A stretch of 64,000 bases of DNA from Halogeometricum sp. S3BR5-2 (GCF_031624635.1 NZ_JAMQOQ010000001.1:806001-870000), one strand, 5' to 3'; positions 44,784 through 53,590 are shown, counted from the first letter of the stretch. Made by a program: numbers and translations. Notes: generated by a model not told the origin, from the sequence alone.

Positions 44784-44808
44784 ACGGGCCGGGGAAAGAT
44801 GGAACAAC

Positions 44809-46176
44809 ATGCCAGCGGAAGCCTACGACATGGTCGTCGTCGGGGGAGGGACGGCGGGTGCCTTCGCCGCGGCCACGGCGGCGTCGGAGGGACTCGACGT
44901 CGTCCTCCTCGAACGGAAGTCCGAGGAGGAGGCGGGCCACATCGCCTGTGGTGACGCCATCAAGGGCACGAGCACCTTTCCCGACGTCATCGACCTCGAC
45001 TACCTGAAAGAGGAGTCGTTCACGAACCAGAACCTCACCCGCGCGGTGTTCGAGAACCCGGGCGGCGACGACCTGGACGTCCCGTTCCGCGCCCCCGGCG
45101 CCGTCCTCGACCGGAAGCGCTACGGCGAGATAATCCTCGAAGAGGCCGAACGCCTCGGCACCGAGATGCACTACGACACCGTGGTGCAGGACGTGACGCA
45201 GAACGACGACGGCCGGGTGACGGGCGTCCGCGCCAAGCGGAAGGGCGACGTCGTCGAGTACGAGGCCGAGGTGACCATCGACGGTGCGGGCGCGCTCTCC
45301 ATCCTGCAGGACAAAGCCGACTTCTCCCAGAGCCGATTCGACACGAACGTCTCCTACTCGCAGTTCTGCTCTGCCTACCGCGAGGTCATCGACGTCCCCG
45401 ACCCGGTCGACTACGACGACGCCATCGTGTTCAAACCGACCGAGGAACTCGGCTACCTCTGGTACTTCCCCCGGACCGCCACGGAGATAAACGTCGGTCT
45501 CGGCTTCCAGATGACCGAGGACCCGATGACGCTCGTCGACACGCTCAAGCGCGACATCCGGTCTCGACCCGAGTTGAAACGCGGGACCGTCGTCGACAAA
45601 CTCGGCGCGGCCCTGCCGACGCGCCGCCCCTACGACTCCGCCGTCGCCGACGGCTTCATCGCCGCCGGCGACTCGGCGGGCCACGTCAACCCCACCACCG
45701 GCGGCGGCATCCCCGGCGCCGCGAAGTCGGCCCACTGGGCGGCCAAACACGCCGTGCGCGCCATCTCCGAGGGCGACGTGAGCGAGTCGAACCTCTGGGA
45801 GTACAACCGCGACGTGATGACCGACTTCGGCAAGCGCTTCGCCGCCGTCGACCTCTACAACATCTGGGGGACGTCCCACGACGTGGACGAACTGGTGGAG
45901 ATGGTGTCGTCGGTTCCCGGCCAGCAGTTGATGGACTCGCTCAGCAGCGGTTCCTCGGACATGAGTCTCGGACTCAAACTGGAGACGCTGGTGAAGACGT
46001 TCGGCCACTGGGACTCGCTGTACGAACTGTACCGCGTCAGAAAGCGCGCCGCCGAGATAACGCGTCAGTACAACGCCTACCCCTCCTCCCCGCGCGGGTT
46101 CGACGCGTGGCAGGAGGCGCGCGACAGGGTGATGGACGACCTCTACGACCTCATCGACGCCGACCCGAAGTACTGA
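44809..46176 (+). CDS. Geranylgeranyl reductase-family flavoprotein
   Basis: The 455-residue flavoprotein has an FAD-binding start, DMVVVGGGTAGAFAAATAAS, the family segment GHIACGDAIKGT and a second FAD site DGFIAAGDSAGHVNPTTGGG. Members reduce the geranylgeranyl chains of archaeal lipids (digeranylgeranylglycerophospholipid reductase) or of isoprenoid cofactors. It is a good candidate for membrane-lipid saturation; haloarchaea have paralogues, so the exact substrate is uncertain. Length and motif order are normal. Confidence 0.85.
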   Translation: MPAEAYDMVVVGGGTAGAFAAATAASEGLDVVLLERKSEEEAGHIACGDAIKGTSTFPDVIDLDYLKEESFTNQNLTRAVFENPGGDDLDVPFRAPGAVLDRKRYGEIILEEAERLGTEMHYDTVVQDVTQNDDGRVTGVRAKRKGDVVEYEAEVTIDGAGALSILQDKADFSQSRFDTNVSYSQFCSAYREVIDVPDPVDYDDAIVFKPTEELGYLWYFPRTATEINVGLGFQMTEDPMTLVDTLKRDIRSRPELKRGTVVDKLGAALPTRRPYDSAVADGFIAAGDSAGHVNPTTGGGIPGAAKSAHWAAKHAVRAISEGDVSESNLWEYNRDVMTDFGKRFAAVDLYNIWGTSHDVDELVEMVSSVPGQQLMDSLSSGSSDMSLGLKLETLVKTFGHWDSLYELYRVRKRAAEITRQYNAYPSSPRGFDAWQEARDRVMDDLYDLIDADPKY

Positions 46177-46244
46177 CTCGGGCTAGTCCGACTCGACCGC
46201 CGCCGCGTTTGCGACACGCTGACGCGTCTGTCACAACGGCTTTT

Positions 46245-46257
46245 GGGCTGACAGCCC
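46245..46257. promoter_or_regulatory. Dyad in the aldo/keto reductase promoter
   Basis: GGGCT-GAC-AGCCC is a perfect 5-bp inverted repeat, centred about 21 nt before the AKR start codon. It lies between a TATA-like ACGGCTTTTG (about 46236-46245) and the likely start of transcription. A repressor there would block initiation; no regulator is identified. Confidence 0.35.
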
Positions 46258-46271
46258 TCCGATAAATTGCT

Positions 46272-47102
46272 ATGTCTGAGCAGTCTCTCACCGAAACGGA
46301 CGTGCCACGAGCGAACGGAATGCCGATGCTCGGCCTCGGCACGTGGCAGAACGACGACCCGGAAGACTGCGCGAAGGCGGTCGAGACGGCCCTAAACATG
46401 GGGTACCGTCACATCGACACCGCCCAAGCCTACGACAACGAAGAACACGTCGGTGAGGGCATCGAGAACGCCGACGTGCCGCGAGAGGACGTCTTCCTCG
46501 CCACGAAGGTGTGGAAAGCGAACCTCGGGTACGACGACCTGCTCTCCTCGACGGAAGAGAGCCTCGACAAACTCGGCGTCGACTCCGTGGACCTGCTGTA
46601 CATCCACTGGCCGGCCGGCGAGTACGACCCCGAGGAGACGTTCCGCGCGCTGAACGAACTGTACGACGACGGGAAGATAGACCGCATCGGAATCAGCAAC
46701 TTCGAACCGGAGCACATCGAAGAGGCCGTCGAGCACTCCGCCGCCCCCATCTTCGCGAACCAGGTCGAACTGCACCCCCTCTTCCAGCAGGAGGAGATTC
46801 GGTCGGCCTGCGAGGAACACGACATCGAAGTCGTCGCGTACTCCCCGCTGGCCCGCGGGAACGTGTTCGACGACGACGTGCTCTCCGAGATAGCCGACGA
46901 CCACGGCGTCAGCGCGGCGCAGGTGTCGCTGGCGTGGCTCCGCGAGAAGGGCGTCACCGCCATCCCGAAGGCCACCGGCGAGGACCACATCCAGGACAAC
47001 TGGGAGTCGCTTCGCGTCGAACTCGACGACGAGGAGATAGAGCGCATCGACGAGATGGACCGGAACGACCGGCAGGTCGACCCCGACTTCGCCCCCTGGT
47101 AG
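46272..47102 (+). CDS. Aldo/keto reductase
   Basis: The 276-residue TIM-barrel reductase has the AKR catalytic tetrad in order: Asp and Tyr in YRHIDTAQAYDNEEHVGEG, Lys in FLATKVWKANLG and His in LLYIHWPAGEYDPEE. The NADPH-binding region IPKATGEDHIQDN lies near the C-terminus. It reduces aldehydes or ketones with NADPH; substrate unknown. Related to 2,5-diketo-gluconate reductases. Confidence 0.92.
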   Translation: MSEQSLTETDVPRANGMPMLGLGTWQNDDPEDCAKAVETALNMGYRHIDTAQAYDNEEHVGEGIENADVPREDVFLATKVWKANLGYDDLLSSTEESLDKLGVDSVDLLYIHWPAGEYDPEETFRALNELYDDGKIDRIGISNFEPEHIEEAVEHSAAPIFANQVELHPLFQQEEIRSACEEHDIEVVAYSPLARGNVFDDDVLSEIADDHGVSAAQVSLAWLREKGVTAIPKATGEDHIQDNWESLRVELDDEEIERIDEMDRNDRQVDPDFAPW

Positions 47103-47177
47103 ACGGACGGGGACGACACGGCTATCGACGCTCGAACCGAGGAAACCGATTAGGGGACGGCGACCCTACGAGCGGCC

Positions 47178-47375
47178 ATGGAGTTCAACGCAGCGGTGAC
47201 GTACGGTGCGCTGGTCGGTCTCGTCGTCCTCGGAACGGTCGGACTGATCGCGATGGGCGCGATGGGAACCGGCACGATACTGATGATGGTGGCGCCGTCG
47301 ATGCTCGTCTTCGGCGCCGTCTGTCTCGCCCTCGGTATCAAACACGGCGAGTACCGCGCGTGCGGCGCCCGCTAG
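47178..47375 (+). CDS. Small two-helix membrane protein (DUF7333-like)
   Basis: The 65-residue protein starts MEFNAAVTYGALVGLVVLG and has two hydrophobic segments (about 7-27 and 31-50) with many Gly and Met, ending KHGEYRACGAR. I recall a haloarchaeal family called DUF7333 of this size. Function unknown. It follows the AKR gene by 75 bp and converges with the DUF373 gene. Confidence 0.6.
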   Translation: MEFNAAVTYGALVGLVVLGTVGLIAMGAMGTGTILMMVAPSMLVFGAVCLALGIKHGEYRACGAR

Positions 47376-47393
47376 CCGCGTACTCTTTTCGCG

Positions 47394-48512
47394 TCACTGT
47401 TCGACCGCCTCTTCGGGCGCCTCGCTCTCGCTCATCGTCGCCGCGGCCCGGACGCCGACGATGCTGACGACGATGCCGCCGACGATGAACAGCGCGAGTC
47501 GCTGCCGCGCCGACAGCGACCACCCCAGGAGGAGGGCGTCCTCGAGGATTCCCTCGCGCTGGAGGAACCACCCGGCGAAGCCGCGGACGACGAGTCCGAG
47601 GGCGACGACGCCGAACGGGAGGTTCATGTACTGCCGGCGCGCCCCGCCCGCGCCGATGAGTTCGTCGATGAGGCGCCCGGCGCTGGCGGTGAGCGCCGCG
47701 AGCGCCAGCCACGGGACGGCGTAGTAGACGAACAGCATCGAGGAGACGAGCGTCACGCCGGCGTCGCCGCCGGCGTGCTGGGTCGCCGAGAGCGCGCCGA
47801 GAAACGAGCCGACGAGGGTGAGACCGGCGCCGACGACGTAGGTGACGACGGACACCTGCCCGGAGTACAGCGCGTCGCGGACGCGGTCCGGCGACTCCGC
47901 GAGGAACTTGTCGACGGCCAACCCCTTGTAGAGGAGCGCCGCGCCCAAAACCGACGCGAGGCCGGCCAGCGCGACGGCCGGGGAGAAGCGCGTGAGGAGA
48001 AGCGGCATCAACAGGAGGGTGACGCCGAGGGGGACCAAAACCGTCGAGCGGAGTTCCTCGTCGGCGAGGAACTGTTTGAGGAGGTAGTAGGTCGACTCGA
48101 TGTCGTGGGCCTGCCGGACGACCACCCGGTCGACCGAGTCCACCCGGAGCCGGCTCTCGATGACCGGAACGACCCGTTCGTCGCCGGCGCTGTCGACGAC
48201 GACGATGGTCGAGTCGGGGTCGTACTCCGCGACGAGTTCGTCCACCTGCGCGGCCAGCGAGCGGTCCGCGCCCACCAAGGTCTCGCTGGCGCCGGAGACG
48301 ACGGCCACGACCGACTCCTCGTGTTCGTCCCGCAGGTCGCGCGCCACGCGGAGGGCTTCGAGCAGGCAGTTCACGTTCGAGTCCTCCGGGTCGGCGAGGC
48401 CCACCTCGGTGACGAGCGACCGGACGGCCTCCCAGCCGACGACCGGCGTGGGCAGGCCCGCCTTCCGTCCGATGTCGTTCGAACGGTCCACACAGAGGAC
48501 GAGCGTGGTCAC
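47394..48512 (-). CDS. DUF373 family membrane protein
   Basis: The 372-residue protein starts MTTLVLCVDRSNDIGRKAGL and has a soluble alpha/beta half (about 1-150) with VVAVVSGASETLVGADRS and DSTIVVVDSAGDERVVPV, then six to seven hydrophobic segments (about 160-355). The layout matches the archaeal DUF373 family. Its acidic CVDRSND opening resembles a nucleotide- or metal-binding strand-turn, but no function is established. It stands 106 bp beyond a second membrane protein gene on the same strand. Confidence 0.85.
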   Translation of the reverse strand: MTTLVLCVDRSNDIGRKAGLPTPVVGWEAVRSLVTEVGLADPEDSNVNCLLEALRVARDLRDEHEESVVAVVSGASETLVGADRSLAAQVDELVAEYDPDSTIVVVDSAGDERVVPVIESRLRVDSVDRVVVRQAHDIESTYYLLKQFLADEELRSTVLVPLGVTLLLMPLLLTRFSPAVALAGLASVLGAALLYKGLAVDKFLAESPDRVRDALYSGQVSVVTYVVGAGLTLVGSFLGALSATQHAGGDAGVTLVSSMLFVYYAVPWLALAALTASAGRLIDELIGAGGARRQYMNLPFGVVALGLVVRGFAGWFLQREGILEDALLLGWSLSARQRLALFIVGGIVVSIVGVRAAATMSESEAPEEAVEQ

Positions 48513-48618
48513 ACCCGTGCGAACGCCTCTCGGGGTTAAAGTATGCTCGGTAGACGGAGCCGATAACCGTCCGACGACGCCGCGTCGACGGCGGCTCGGA
48601 GGCCCGTTCGGAGGCCGC

Positions 48619-49632
48619 TCAGAGGTTCAGCTCTTCTTCCTGCTCCGGCGTCGTGAACGGGGTGATGGCGATGGTGCGCTGAGAGACCACGGCGAGCCTG
48701 ATGGCGTAGGAGAACAGCACGGCCAGCGGCAGGAGGCCGACGGCGGCGACGAGGGGCGCCACCACCGGCGGGAGCACTTGAGGAAGGTTCGGTCCGCTGG
48801 CGGTCAGCGCCAGCAGCGTCGACACCAACACCAGTTCGGCGATGACGCCGGCGTAGAGCAGCACGCGCGAGATGTACGCCAGTTCGGTCTGGATGTACAG
48901 CGTCTTGAAGTACTGCCGCGCCACGTCCAACTGCTGCAGCGTCGAGACGATGTCGTCGACGTACTCCTCCGTCTCCTCGGAGAGCGACTCCTGATGTTTC
49001 GATTTCAGCCGCCGTATCTGGTAGATTCGGTCGGCGTAGTTCGTCGTCAACAGCGCCGACAGCGTGTCGAACGTCCCCGACCCGGACCCCTCGATGAGTC
49101 GGATGACCCGGTCGACGTGGTCGGTGATTCCGGACACGAGTTCGTCGGTGTCCTCGCGGAGTTCGTCGTCGTCCGCCCGCGCGGTGAGTCCGCCGAGTCG
49201 CTGCAGGTCGCGGCGGATGCTCTCGAGGAGCAGTTTCAGGAAATCGGAGGGCGTCACCGGCACCACGTCCACCTGCTCGGGGTCGAACACGCGCTCTCGG
49301 AACTCGTTGACGTTCTCGATGTCCTCGCGGAGTTCGCCCGGCGAGTTCAGCTGTCGGGAGATGATGACTTGGTTGATGGAGATGACGAGCGTCACGAGCG
49401 TGAGGTTCCCGCTGATGAGGCTGCTCAGGATGTACTGCATCGCCGTCTTGTTCTGCAGCGTCACGTAGCCGAAGACCCAGAGGGCGTAGAAGACGACCAA
49501 GAAGACGACGAACAGTCCGACGCCGACGACGGGTCTACTCCCGACGAGGAACACCCACCGGGCGGGGCTCTCGCGGACGTCTGAAAACTCTTCGCGGGCG
49601 ATCGTGAGGGTCGAGGAGGTTTCGGAACTCAT
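48619..49632 (-). CDS. Four-helix membrane protein with central helical domain
   Basis: The 337-residue protein has an N-terminal pair of membrane segments (about 33-55 and 68-88), a long soluble helical part (about 95-245, with RQLNSPGELREDIENVNEFR and RRLKSKHQESLSEETEEYVD), then a second pair of hydrophobic segments (about 255-320). I do not recognise the family. The pairing resembles bestrophin-like or sensor-type membrane proteins only in outline. A promoter is likely in the AT-rich stretch 49700-49720. Confidence 0.65.
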   Translation of the reverse strand: MSSETSSTLTIAREEFSDVRESPARWVFLVGSRPVVGVGLFVVFLVVFYALWVFGYVTLQNKTAMQYILSSLISGNLTLVTLVISINQVIISRQLNSPGELREDIENVNEFRERVFDPEQVDVVPVTPSDFLKLLLESIRRDLQRLGGLTARADDDELREDTDELVSGITDHVDRVIRLIEGSGSGTFDTLSALLTTNYADRIYQIRRLKSKHQESLSEETEEYVDDIVSTLQQLDVARQYFKTLYIQTELAYISRVLLYAGVIAELVLVSTLLALTASGPNLPQVLPPVVAPLVAAVGLLPLAVLFSYAIRLAVVSQRTIAITPFTTPEQEEELNL

Positions 49633-49795
49633 GGGGGACGGGGGCGGGCGAGGGACGCTCCGCCCTCTGCCCGGCCGTACACTCGTCCCGAACTTACACC
49701 TGATGGCTCGATGAAATTATGTCGCCGTCGGACCGCGGAACGCCGTCGCTCGCGGGCGGCGAAAAACGGAACAGAAGAGAGAGAACGGCCGGCGC

Positions 49796-50719
49796 TTAGA
49801 GGAGTCCGGTCTTCTGGAGCTTCATCAGGTCCTCGGTGTCGAGGGTCTCGCCCTCCTTGAACTTCTGGTAAATCTCCTCGGCCTCTTCCTTGGCGGCTTC
49901 GCGCTTCTCGGCGCGCTCGGCGTCGCGCTCCTGCTCTTCTTCCTTGTCGAGTTCGCGGAGACGCTTCTGGACGCGGACGAAGTCCTCGTGGTGACGGTCG
50001 GCGGACTCCTGGGCCTCGACGAACAGCTCGTGCATCGCGTCGGCCTTGTCTCGGATGTCGTCGGCCTCTCGGTAGGCCTCGATCATCTGGTTGTGGTGCT
50101 CCTGGGCCTTGTCGGCCAGCTCGGTCACCTTCTGGTGGTGCTGGGACGCCTCCGAGCGGACCTCCTCTGCCTCCTCGATGAGCTCTTCGAGTTCGCCGCT
50201 GTCATCGACTTTGTCCTTCTTCTGACGGAGCTCCTCGCGTTTGTTCTCGATCTTCTCGATGAGCTCTCGCTCGTCTTCCGTCGAGAGAACCTCCGTCTGC
50301 TGGCGGAACTCGAGCTGCTCGATCTCCTCTTTGAGCTCCTCGATGTCCTTGCCGTCGTCGAGCTCGAGGTCCTCTTTCATCTGCTCGACCTCGTCGAACA
50401 GCTCGTTGGCCTCGGCGTTGAGCTCGTTACGCTTGTTCTTGTGCTCTTGGACCTGCTCGTTGAGCTCGTCGCGCTGCTCGCGGTGCTCTTGGGCCTCGTC
50501 GACCTTCTCGCGAGTCTTCGCGTTCAGGTCGTCGCGCTTGGAGGCGCGCTCGGAGGCCATCTGGTTCAGGTCGTTTCGTCGGTCTCGGAGCTGACCGGCG
50601 AGCTTGATGAGCTGCCCTTTCGAGTCGTCTTCGAGCTGCTCGTCGCTTAGGTCGACGTTTGCCGATTCGTCGAGCTCTTGTACATCGTACTCCGTGAGAA
50701 CGTCTTGCTGTGTCACCAT
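49796..50719 (-). CDS. Long coiled-coil protein (COG1340-like)
   Basis: The 307-residue protein is almost wholly coiled coil (about 40-285) with heptads rich in Glu, Lys, Arg and Leu, such as EQRDELNEQVQEHKNKRNEL and KIENKREELRQKKDKVDD. There are no membrane segments or enzymatic motifs. Related archaeal proteins have often been called phosphoserine phosphatases without good reason. It may act as a scaffold or in chromosome organisation, but this is inference. A short acidic N-terminus (SANVDLSDEQLEDDSKG) and a C-terminal EGETLDTEDLMKLQKTGLL flank the coil. Confidence 0.82.
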   Translation of the reverse strand: MVTQQDVLTEYDVQELDESANVDLSDEQLEDDSKGQLIKLAGQLRDRRNDLNQMASERASKRDDLNAKTREKVDEAQEHREQRDELNEQVQEHKNKRNELNAEANELFDEVEQMKEDLELDDGKDIEELKEEIEQLEFRQQTEVLSTEDERELIEKIENKREELRQKKDKVDDSGELEELIEEAEEVRSEASQHHQKVTELADKAQEHHNQMIEAYREADDIRDKADAMHELFVEAQESADRHHEDFVRVQKRLRELDKEEEQERDAERAEKREAAKEEAEEIYQKFKEGETLDTEDLMKLQKTGLL

Positions 50720-51094
50720 TCGTAATCAAACCTCGATACCATTACCACTCCGTGCGTGGCGGCTGCTCGTGAGGGTGCGACCGGCCGTGGATAAGAATTC
50801 CCGATCATTCTGCGTGCGGTGCCGCCGGAACGCCGGAGGCGTTCTGGTAATAGCACATTGCGCGTGGTTGGTTATAAAGCCTTCGGTGGTCACGGCCTGT
50901 GAAAACGGCTACCACGGGCCGTGTAGCGGCGCAATATGCGTCCTGCGCATCCGTCTCGTCCCTTATAAATTGACTCGTGGTAACGTGGGGCATGAACCGG
51001 AGGGTTCGGCGCGGTCGTCTGACGCTCGTCTGCCAGTTTCGCCCGCCTCGGACCGAACCGTCGGGGACTTACCGTCGGACCGGCACCGAGGAGT
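50720..51094. other. 375-bp gene-free locus with strong hairpins and TATA-like boxes
   Basis: No convincing gene lies here. Three inverted repeats are present: a 10-bp stem with a 3-base loop (50825-50847), CACGGCC with GGCCGTG (50891-50897 and 50917-50923), and ATGCG-TCCTG-CGCAT (50936-50950). TATA-like GGTTATAAAG (about 50870-50879) and CCTTATAAATTG (about 50971-50982) and GGATAAGAATTCC (about 50789-50801) are scattered through it. Part of it must be the promoter of the coiled-coil gene; the hairpin region could encode an RNA. Confidence 0.45.
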
Positions 51095-51526
51095 ATGCAC
51101 GAAGAAGTCGTCCGCGCGCGCGGGCACGAAAACGTCTCAGCCGAGCACGCGAGCACGTTCGAGGTCACCTCGGACGACTGGCTCACGCCGGCCGGCGACT
51201 GCATCCTCGCCGTCGAGGCGGACCGGGTCCCGGCGGACTTCTCGACGGCGTTCGTCGACGCCTGTCGGGACGCCGAAGCGGCCATCACGGTCACCGTCGA
51301 GGTGGAGACGGCCGACGGGGAGACGCTCGGTGAGCGAGTCGAGGGACGCGGGCACCCGGACCTGACGTTCGAGGGCGACCGGAGCCACGTCGGCCGGACG
51401 AGCGACTACGTGGACGACCGCACGGTCCTCGTCGGCGCCGACGCCGCGGCCGCGGACTTCGACCGCGACTTCGTGGCGGCCCTCGCCGACGGCGGCGACG
51501 TGACGGTCACGTTCCGCGTGGAGTAG
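51095..51526 (+). CDS. DUF371 family protein
   Basis: The 143-residue protein starts MHEEVVRARGHENVSAEHAS and shows the DUF371 pattern RARGHENV, FEVTSDDWLTPAGDCILAVE and GRGHPDLTFEGDRSHVGRTS. It is a small beta-rich archaeal family without known function. The two GH-containing loops carry conserved His and Glu/Asp that could bind a metal. Length is normal for the family. Confidence 0.85.
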   Translation: MHEEVVRARGHENVSAEHASTFEVTSDDWLTPAGDCILAVEADRVPADFSTAFVDACRDAEAAITVTVEVETADGETLGERVEGRGHPDLTFEGDRSHVGRTSDYVDDRTVLVGADAAAADFDRDFVAALADGGDVTVTFRVE

Positions 51527-51594
51527 TCGGCGCCGGCGCCCGGCCGACCGCCGCTTCCCGACCGTTTTTCGAGGCGGCGTCCCTTCTCCTCACT

Positions 51595-52398
51595 ATGCCC
51601 GAAGAGCCGACGGAGAACATCAGCGGCGGCGACGAGGGCGGCGGCGCCGCCGCGGAGTTCGACCCCGCGGACGCGGACACGCGCGCCGAGGCCGTCGTGG
51701 ACGAACTGGGTCGGATGTACTGGCAGAAGGCCTACGGCGGGCAGGACGCCTTCGAGTGTCTGGTCCGCACCATCCTCAGTCAGAACACCAGCGACGTGGC
51801 GAGCCAACCTGCGCACGACTCGCTCATGGAGCGATACGACGAGGACGGGCGCGACTTGGCCGAGACGCTCGCGGACGCCGAGCAGTCCGAACTCGCCGAG
51901 ACCATCTCCTCTGCCGGCCTGTACAATCAGAAGTCCGAGATGATCATCGGCGCGGCGGAGCGCATCCGCGAGGAGTTCGGCGGCGCCGACGGCTTCGACG
52001 CCTTCGTGACGGACGAGGACCCCGGCGAGGTCAGGGAGCGACTGCTCGACATCCACGGCGTCGGCCCGAAGACGGCCGACTGCGTCCTCCTGTTCTCCGG
52101 GGGAAGGGGCGGCGTCTTCCCCGTCGACACGCACGTCCACCGCATCGCGCGGCGGATGGGACTCGCGCCCGCCGACGCCGACCACGAGGCGGTCAGAGCG
52201 CACCTCGAACGCGACGTGCCCGCCGAGAAGTGCGGCTTCGGCCACACGGCGATGATACAGTTCGGTCGAGAGTACTGCAAGGCGAGGAAGCCGGCCTGTC
52301 TCGACGGTCCGGAGGCGTGCCCGCTGTACGACCTCTGCGACCGGGTCGGCGTCGACGAGGTGGCGGAGTCGGTGGTCGACCCGGCGGACGCCGACTGA
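51595..52398 (+). CDS. nth: Endonuclease III (HhH-GPD DNA glycosylase)
   Basis: The 267-residue protein is a DNA glycosylase/AP lyase for oxidised pyrimidines. It has TILSQNTSDV, the helix-hairpin-helix with catalytic lysine in LLDIHGVGPKTADCVL, and the catalytic aspartate in VFPVDTHVHRIARRMG. The 4Fe-4S cysteines read C-x6-C-x6-C-x5-C (YCKARKPACLDGPEACPLYD, then LC), with the middle gap four residues longer than the usual two. An acidic Gly/Asp N-terminus of about 30 residues precedes the domain. Confidence 0.92.
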   Translation: MPEEPTENISGGDEGGGAAAEFDPADADTRAEAVVDELGRMYWQKAYGGQDAFECLVRTILSQNTSDVASQPAHDSLMERYDEDGRDLAETLADAEQSELAETISSAGLYNQKSEMIIGAAERIREEFGGADGFDAFVTDEDPGEVRERLLDIHGVGPKTADCVLLFSGGRGGVFPVDTHVHRIARRMGLAPADADHEAVRAHLERDVPAEKCGFGHTAMIQFGREYCKARKPACLDGPEACPLYDLCDRVGVDEVAESVVDPADAD

Positions 52399-52408
52399 CC
52401 GCGCGGGC

Positions 52409-53590
52409 CTACCTCGTCGCCCCGAGGAGGAGGGCGCCGAACGCGAACGCGCCGACGCCGCCGAACAGGAAGAGCGGGCGGTAGCCGGTCCGTAGGCCGA
52501 TTCCGGCGAAGAGGAGCGGACCGAGGGCGCGCCCGAGGAACGTCGCGCTCCCCCGGAAACTCAGCGCCCCCGCCCGGAACTGCGCCGGGACGAGGTCGCT
52601 GACCCCGGCGTCGATGGACGGGAGCGTCAGCCCCCACCCTCCGCCGAAGCCGACCATCGCGGCGGTGAGGAAGAGAGGCGTCGGAGCGACCCACGCGCCG
52701 ACGAGTCCGGCGGCGGCGACGACGAACCCGGCGGCGATGATCCGCTCGTCGGAGAATCGCGCGGCGAGGCGCCCGTTCTGCGTCGCCGTCACCATCGACG
52801 CCACCTCGCTGACGGTCACGACGAGGCCGATGCGGAGCGGCGAGAGGCCGTACGTACCCGCGAGGAGGAACGGGAGTCCGGTGAACATCGCGCCGAACAG
52901 CAGGAGTTCGATGACGAGCGCCGACCCGTACAGCACCGCCGCGTCCTTCGCCGAGAGCGCGGTGACGACGCGGCGGAGGTAGGCGAGGCTTCGCGTCCGG
53001 CGTTCCGGCGGCGGGTCGTCGAGGACGCGCGCCGCGAAGAGCGCCACCGGGAGACCGAGGAGGTACAGCGCGAACGGGGCGTTCCACGCGACGACCACCA
53101 GCGCACCGCCCACGAGCGGGTACACGGCGGAGCCCGCGGAGAGGACGGCCGCGTTGACGCCGAGGACCGCGTTTCGCCGGACGCCCTCGAAGGAGTCGCC
53201 GATGAGCGAGATGGTCGTGACGATGATTCCGGCCAGCGCGGCCCCCTGAGCGAGTCTGAGCGCGACGACGGACCAGAAGGAGGGGCGGAGCGTGACGGCC
53301 GCCCCCGCGACGCTCCAGGCGAGGAGGCTGGCGACGAGCACCCGCCGCCGGCCGAGGCGGTCCGCGAGGAGGCCCGCGACGGGCGAGAGGACCACTCCCG
53401 GAATCAGCACCGCCGAGAGCAGGAGGCTCGCCTCCGCGTCGGTGACGTCGAACGCTCGCCGGTAGACCGGCAACCCGGGGCTGATGAGCGTGACGCTGAA
53501 CGGCGCCAGCAGCGTGCTGGACAGGACGGCCTGAACGGTGCGGGAACGCCACGGAACGGACAGTTCGTCGGGGATCAGGTCTGTAGTCAC
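52409..53590 (-). CDS. Major facilitator superfamily transporter
   Basis: The 393-residue membrane protein has twelve hydrophobic segments and the MFS loop motif GLLADRLGRRRVLVASLLAW after the second helix. The pattern PGLPVYRRAFDVTDAEASLL at the first periplasmic loop is common in drug-efflux type MFS proteins. The substrate is unknown. The GTG at 53590 is preferred over an ATG 45 bp upstream because GAGGT lies 8 nt before it; the extension is Arg/Pro-rich. Confidence 0.85.
   Translation of the reverse strand: MTTDLIPDELSVPWRSRTVQAVLSSTLLAPFSVTLISPGLPVYRRAFDVTDAEASLLLSAVLIPGVVLSPVAGLLADRLGRRRVLVASLLAWSVAGAAVTLRPSFWSVVALRLAQGAALAGIIVTTISLIGDSFEGVRRNAVLGVNAAVLSAGSAVYPLVGGALVVVAWNAPFALYLLGLPVALFAARVLDDPPPERRTRSLAYLRRVVTALSAKDAAVLYGSALVIELLLFGAMFTGLPFLLAGTYGLSPLRIGLVVTVSEVASMVTATQNGRLAARFSDERIIAAGFVVAAAGLVGAWVAPTPLFLTAAMVGFGGGWGLTLPSIDAGVSDLVPAQFRAGALSFRGSATFLGRALGPLLFAGIGLRTGYRPLFLFGGVGAFAFGALLLGATR

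Noticed and set aside
46272-47467. Plus-strand 318-residue ORF beside the aldo/keto reductase gene
   Set aside because: Arg-rich out-of-frame shadow with no domain; the reductase has an intact catalytic tetrad in its own frame.
50805-50993. Minus-strand 62-residue ORF MPHVTTSQFIRDETDAQ in the hairpin locus
   Set aside because: It has no promoter at suitable spacing, unusual composition and codon use, and lies across strong inverted repeats; non-coding is more likely.
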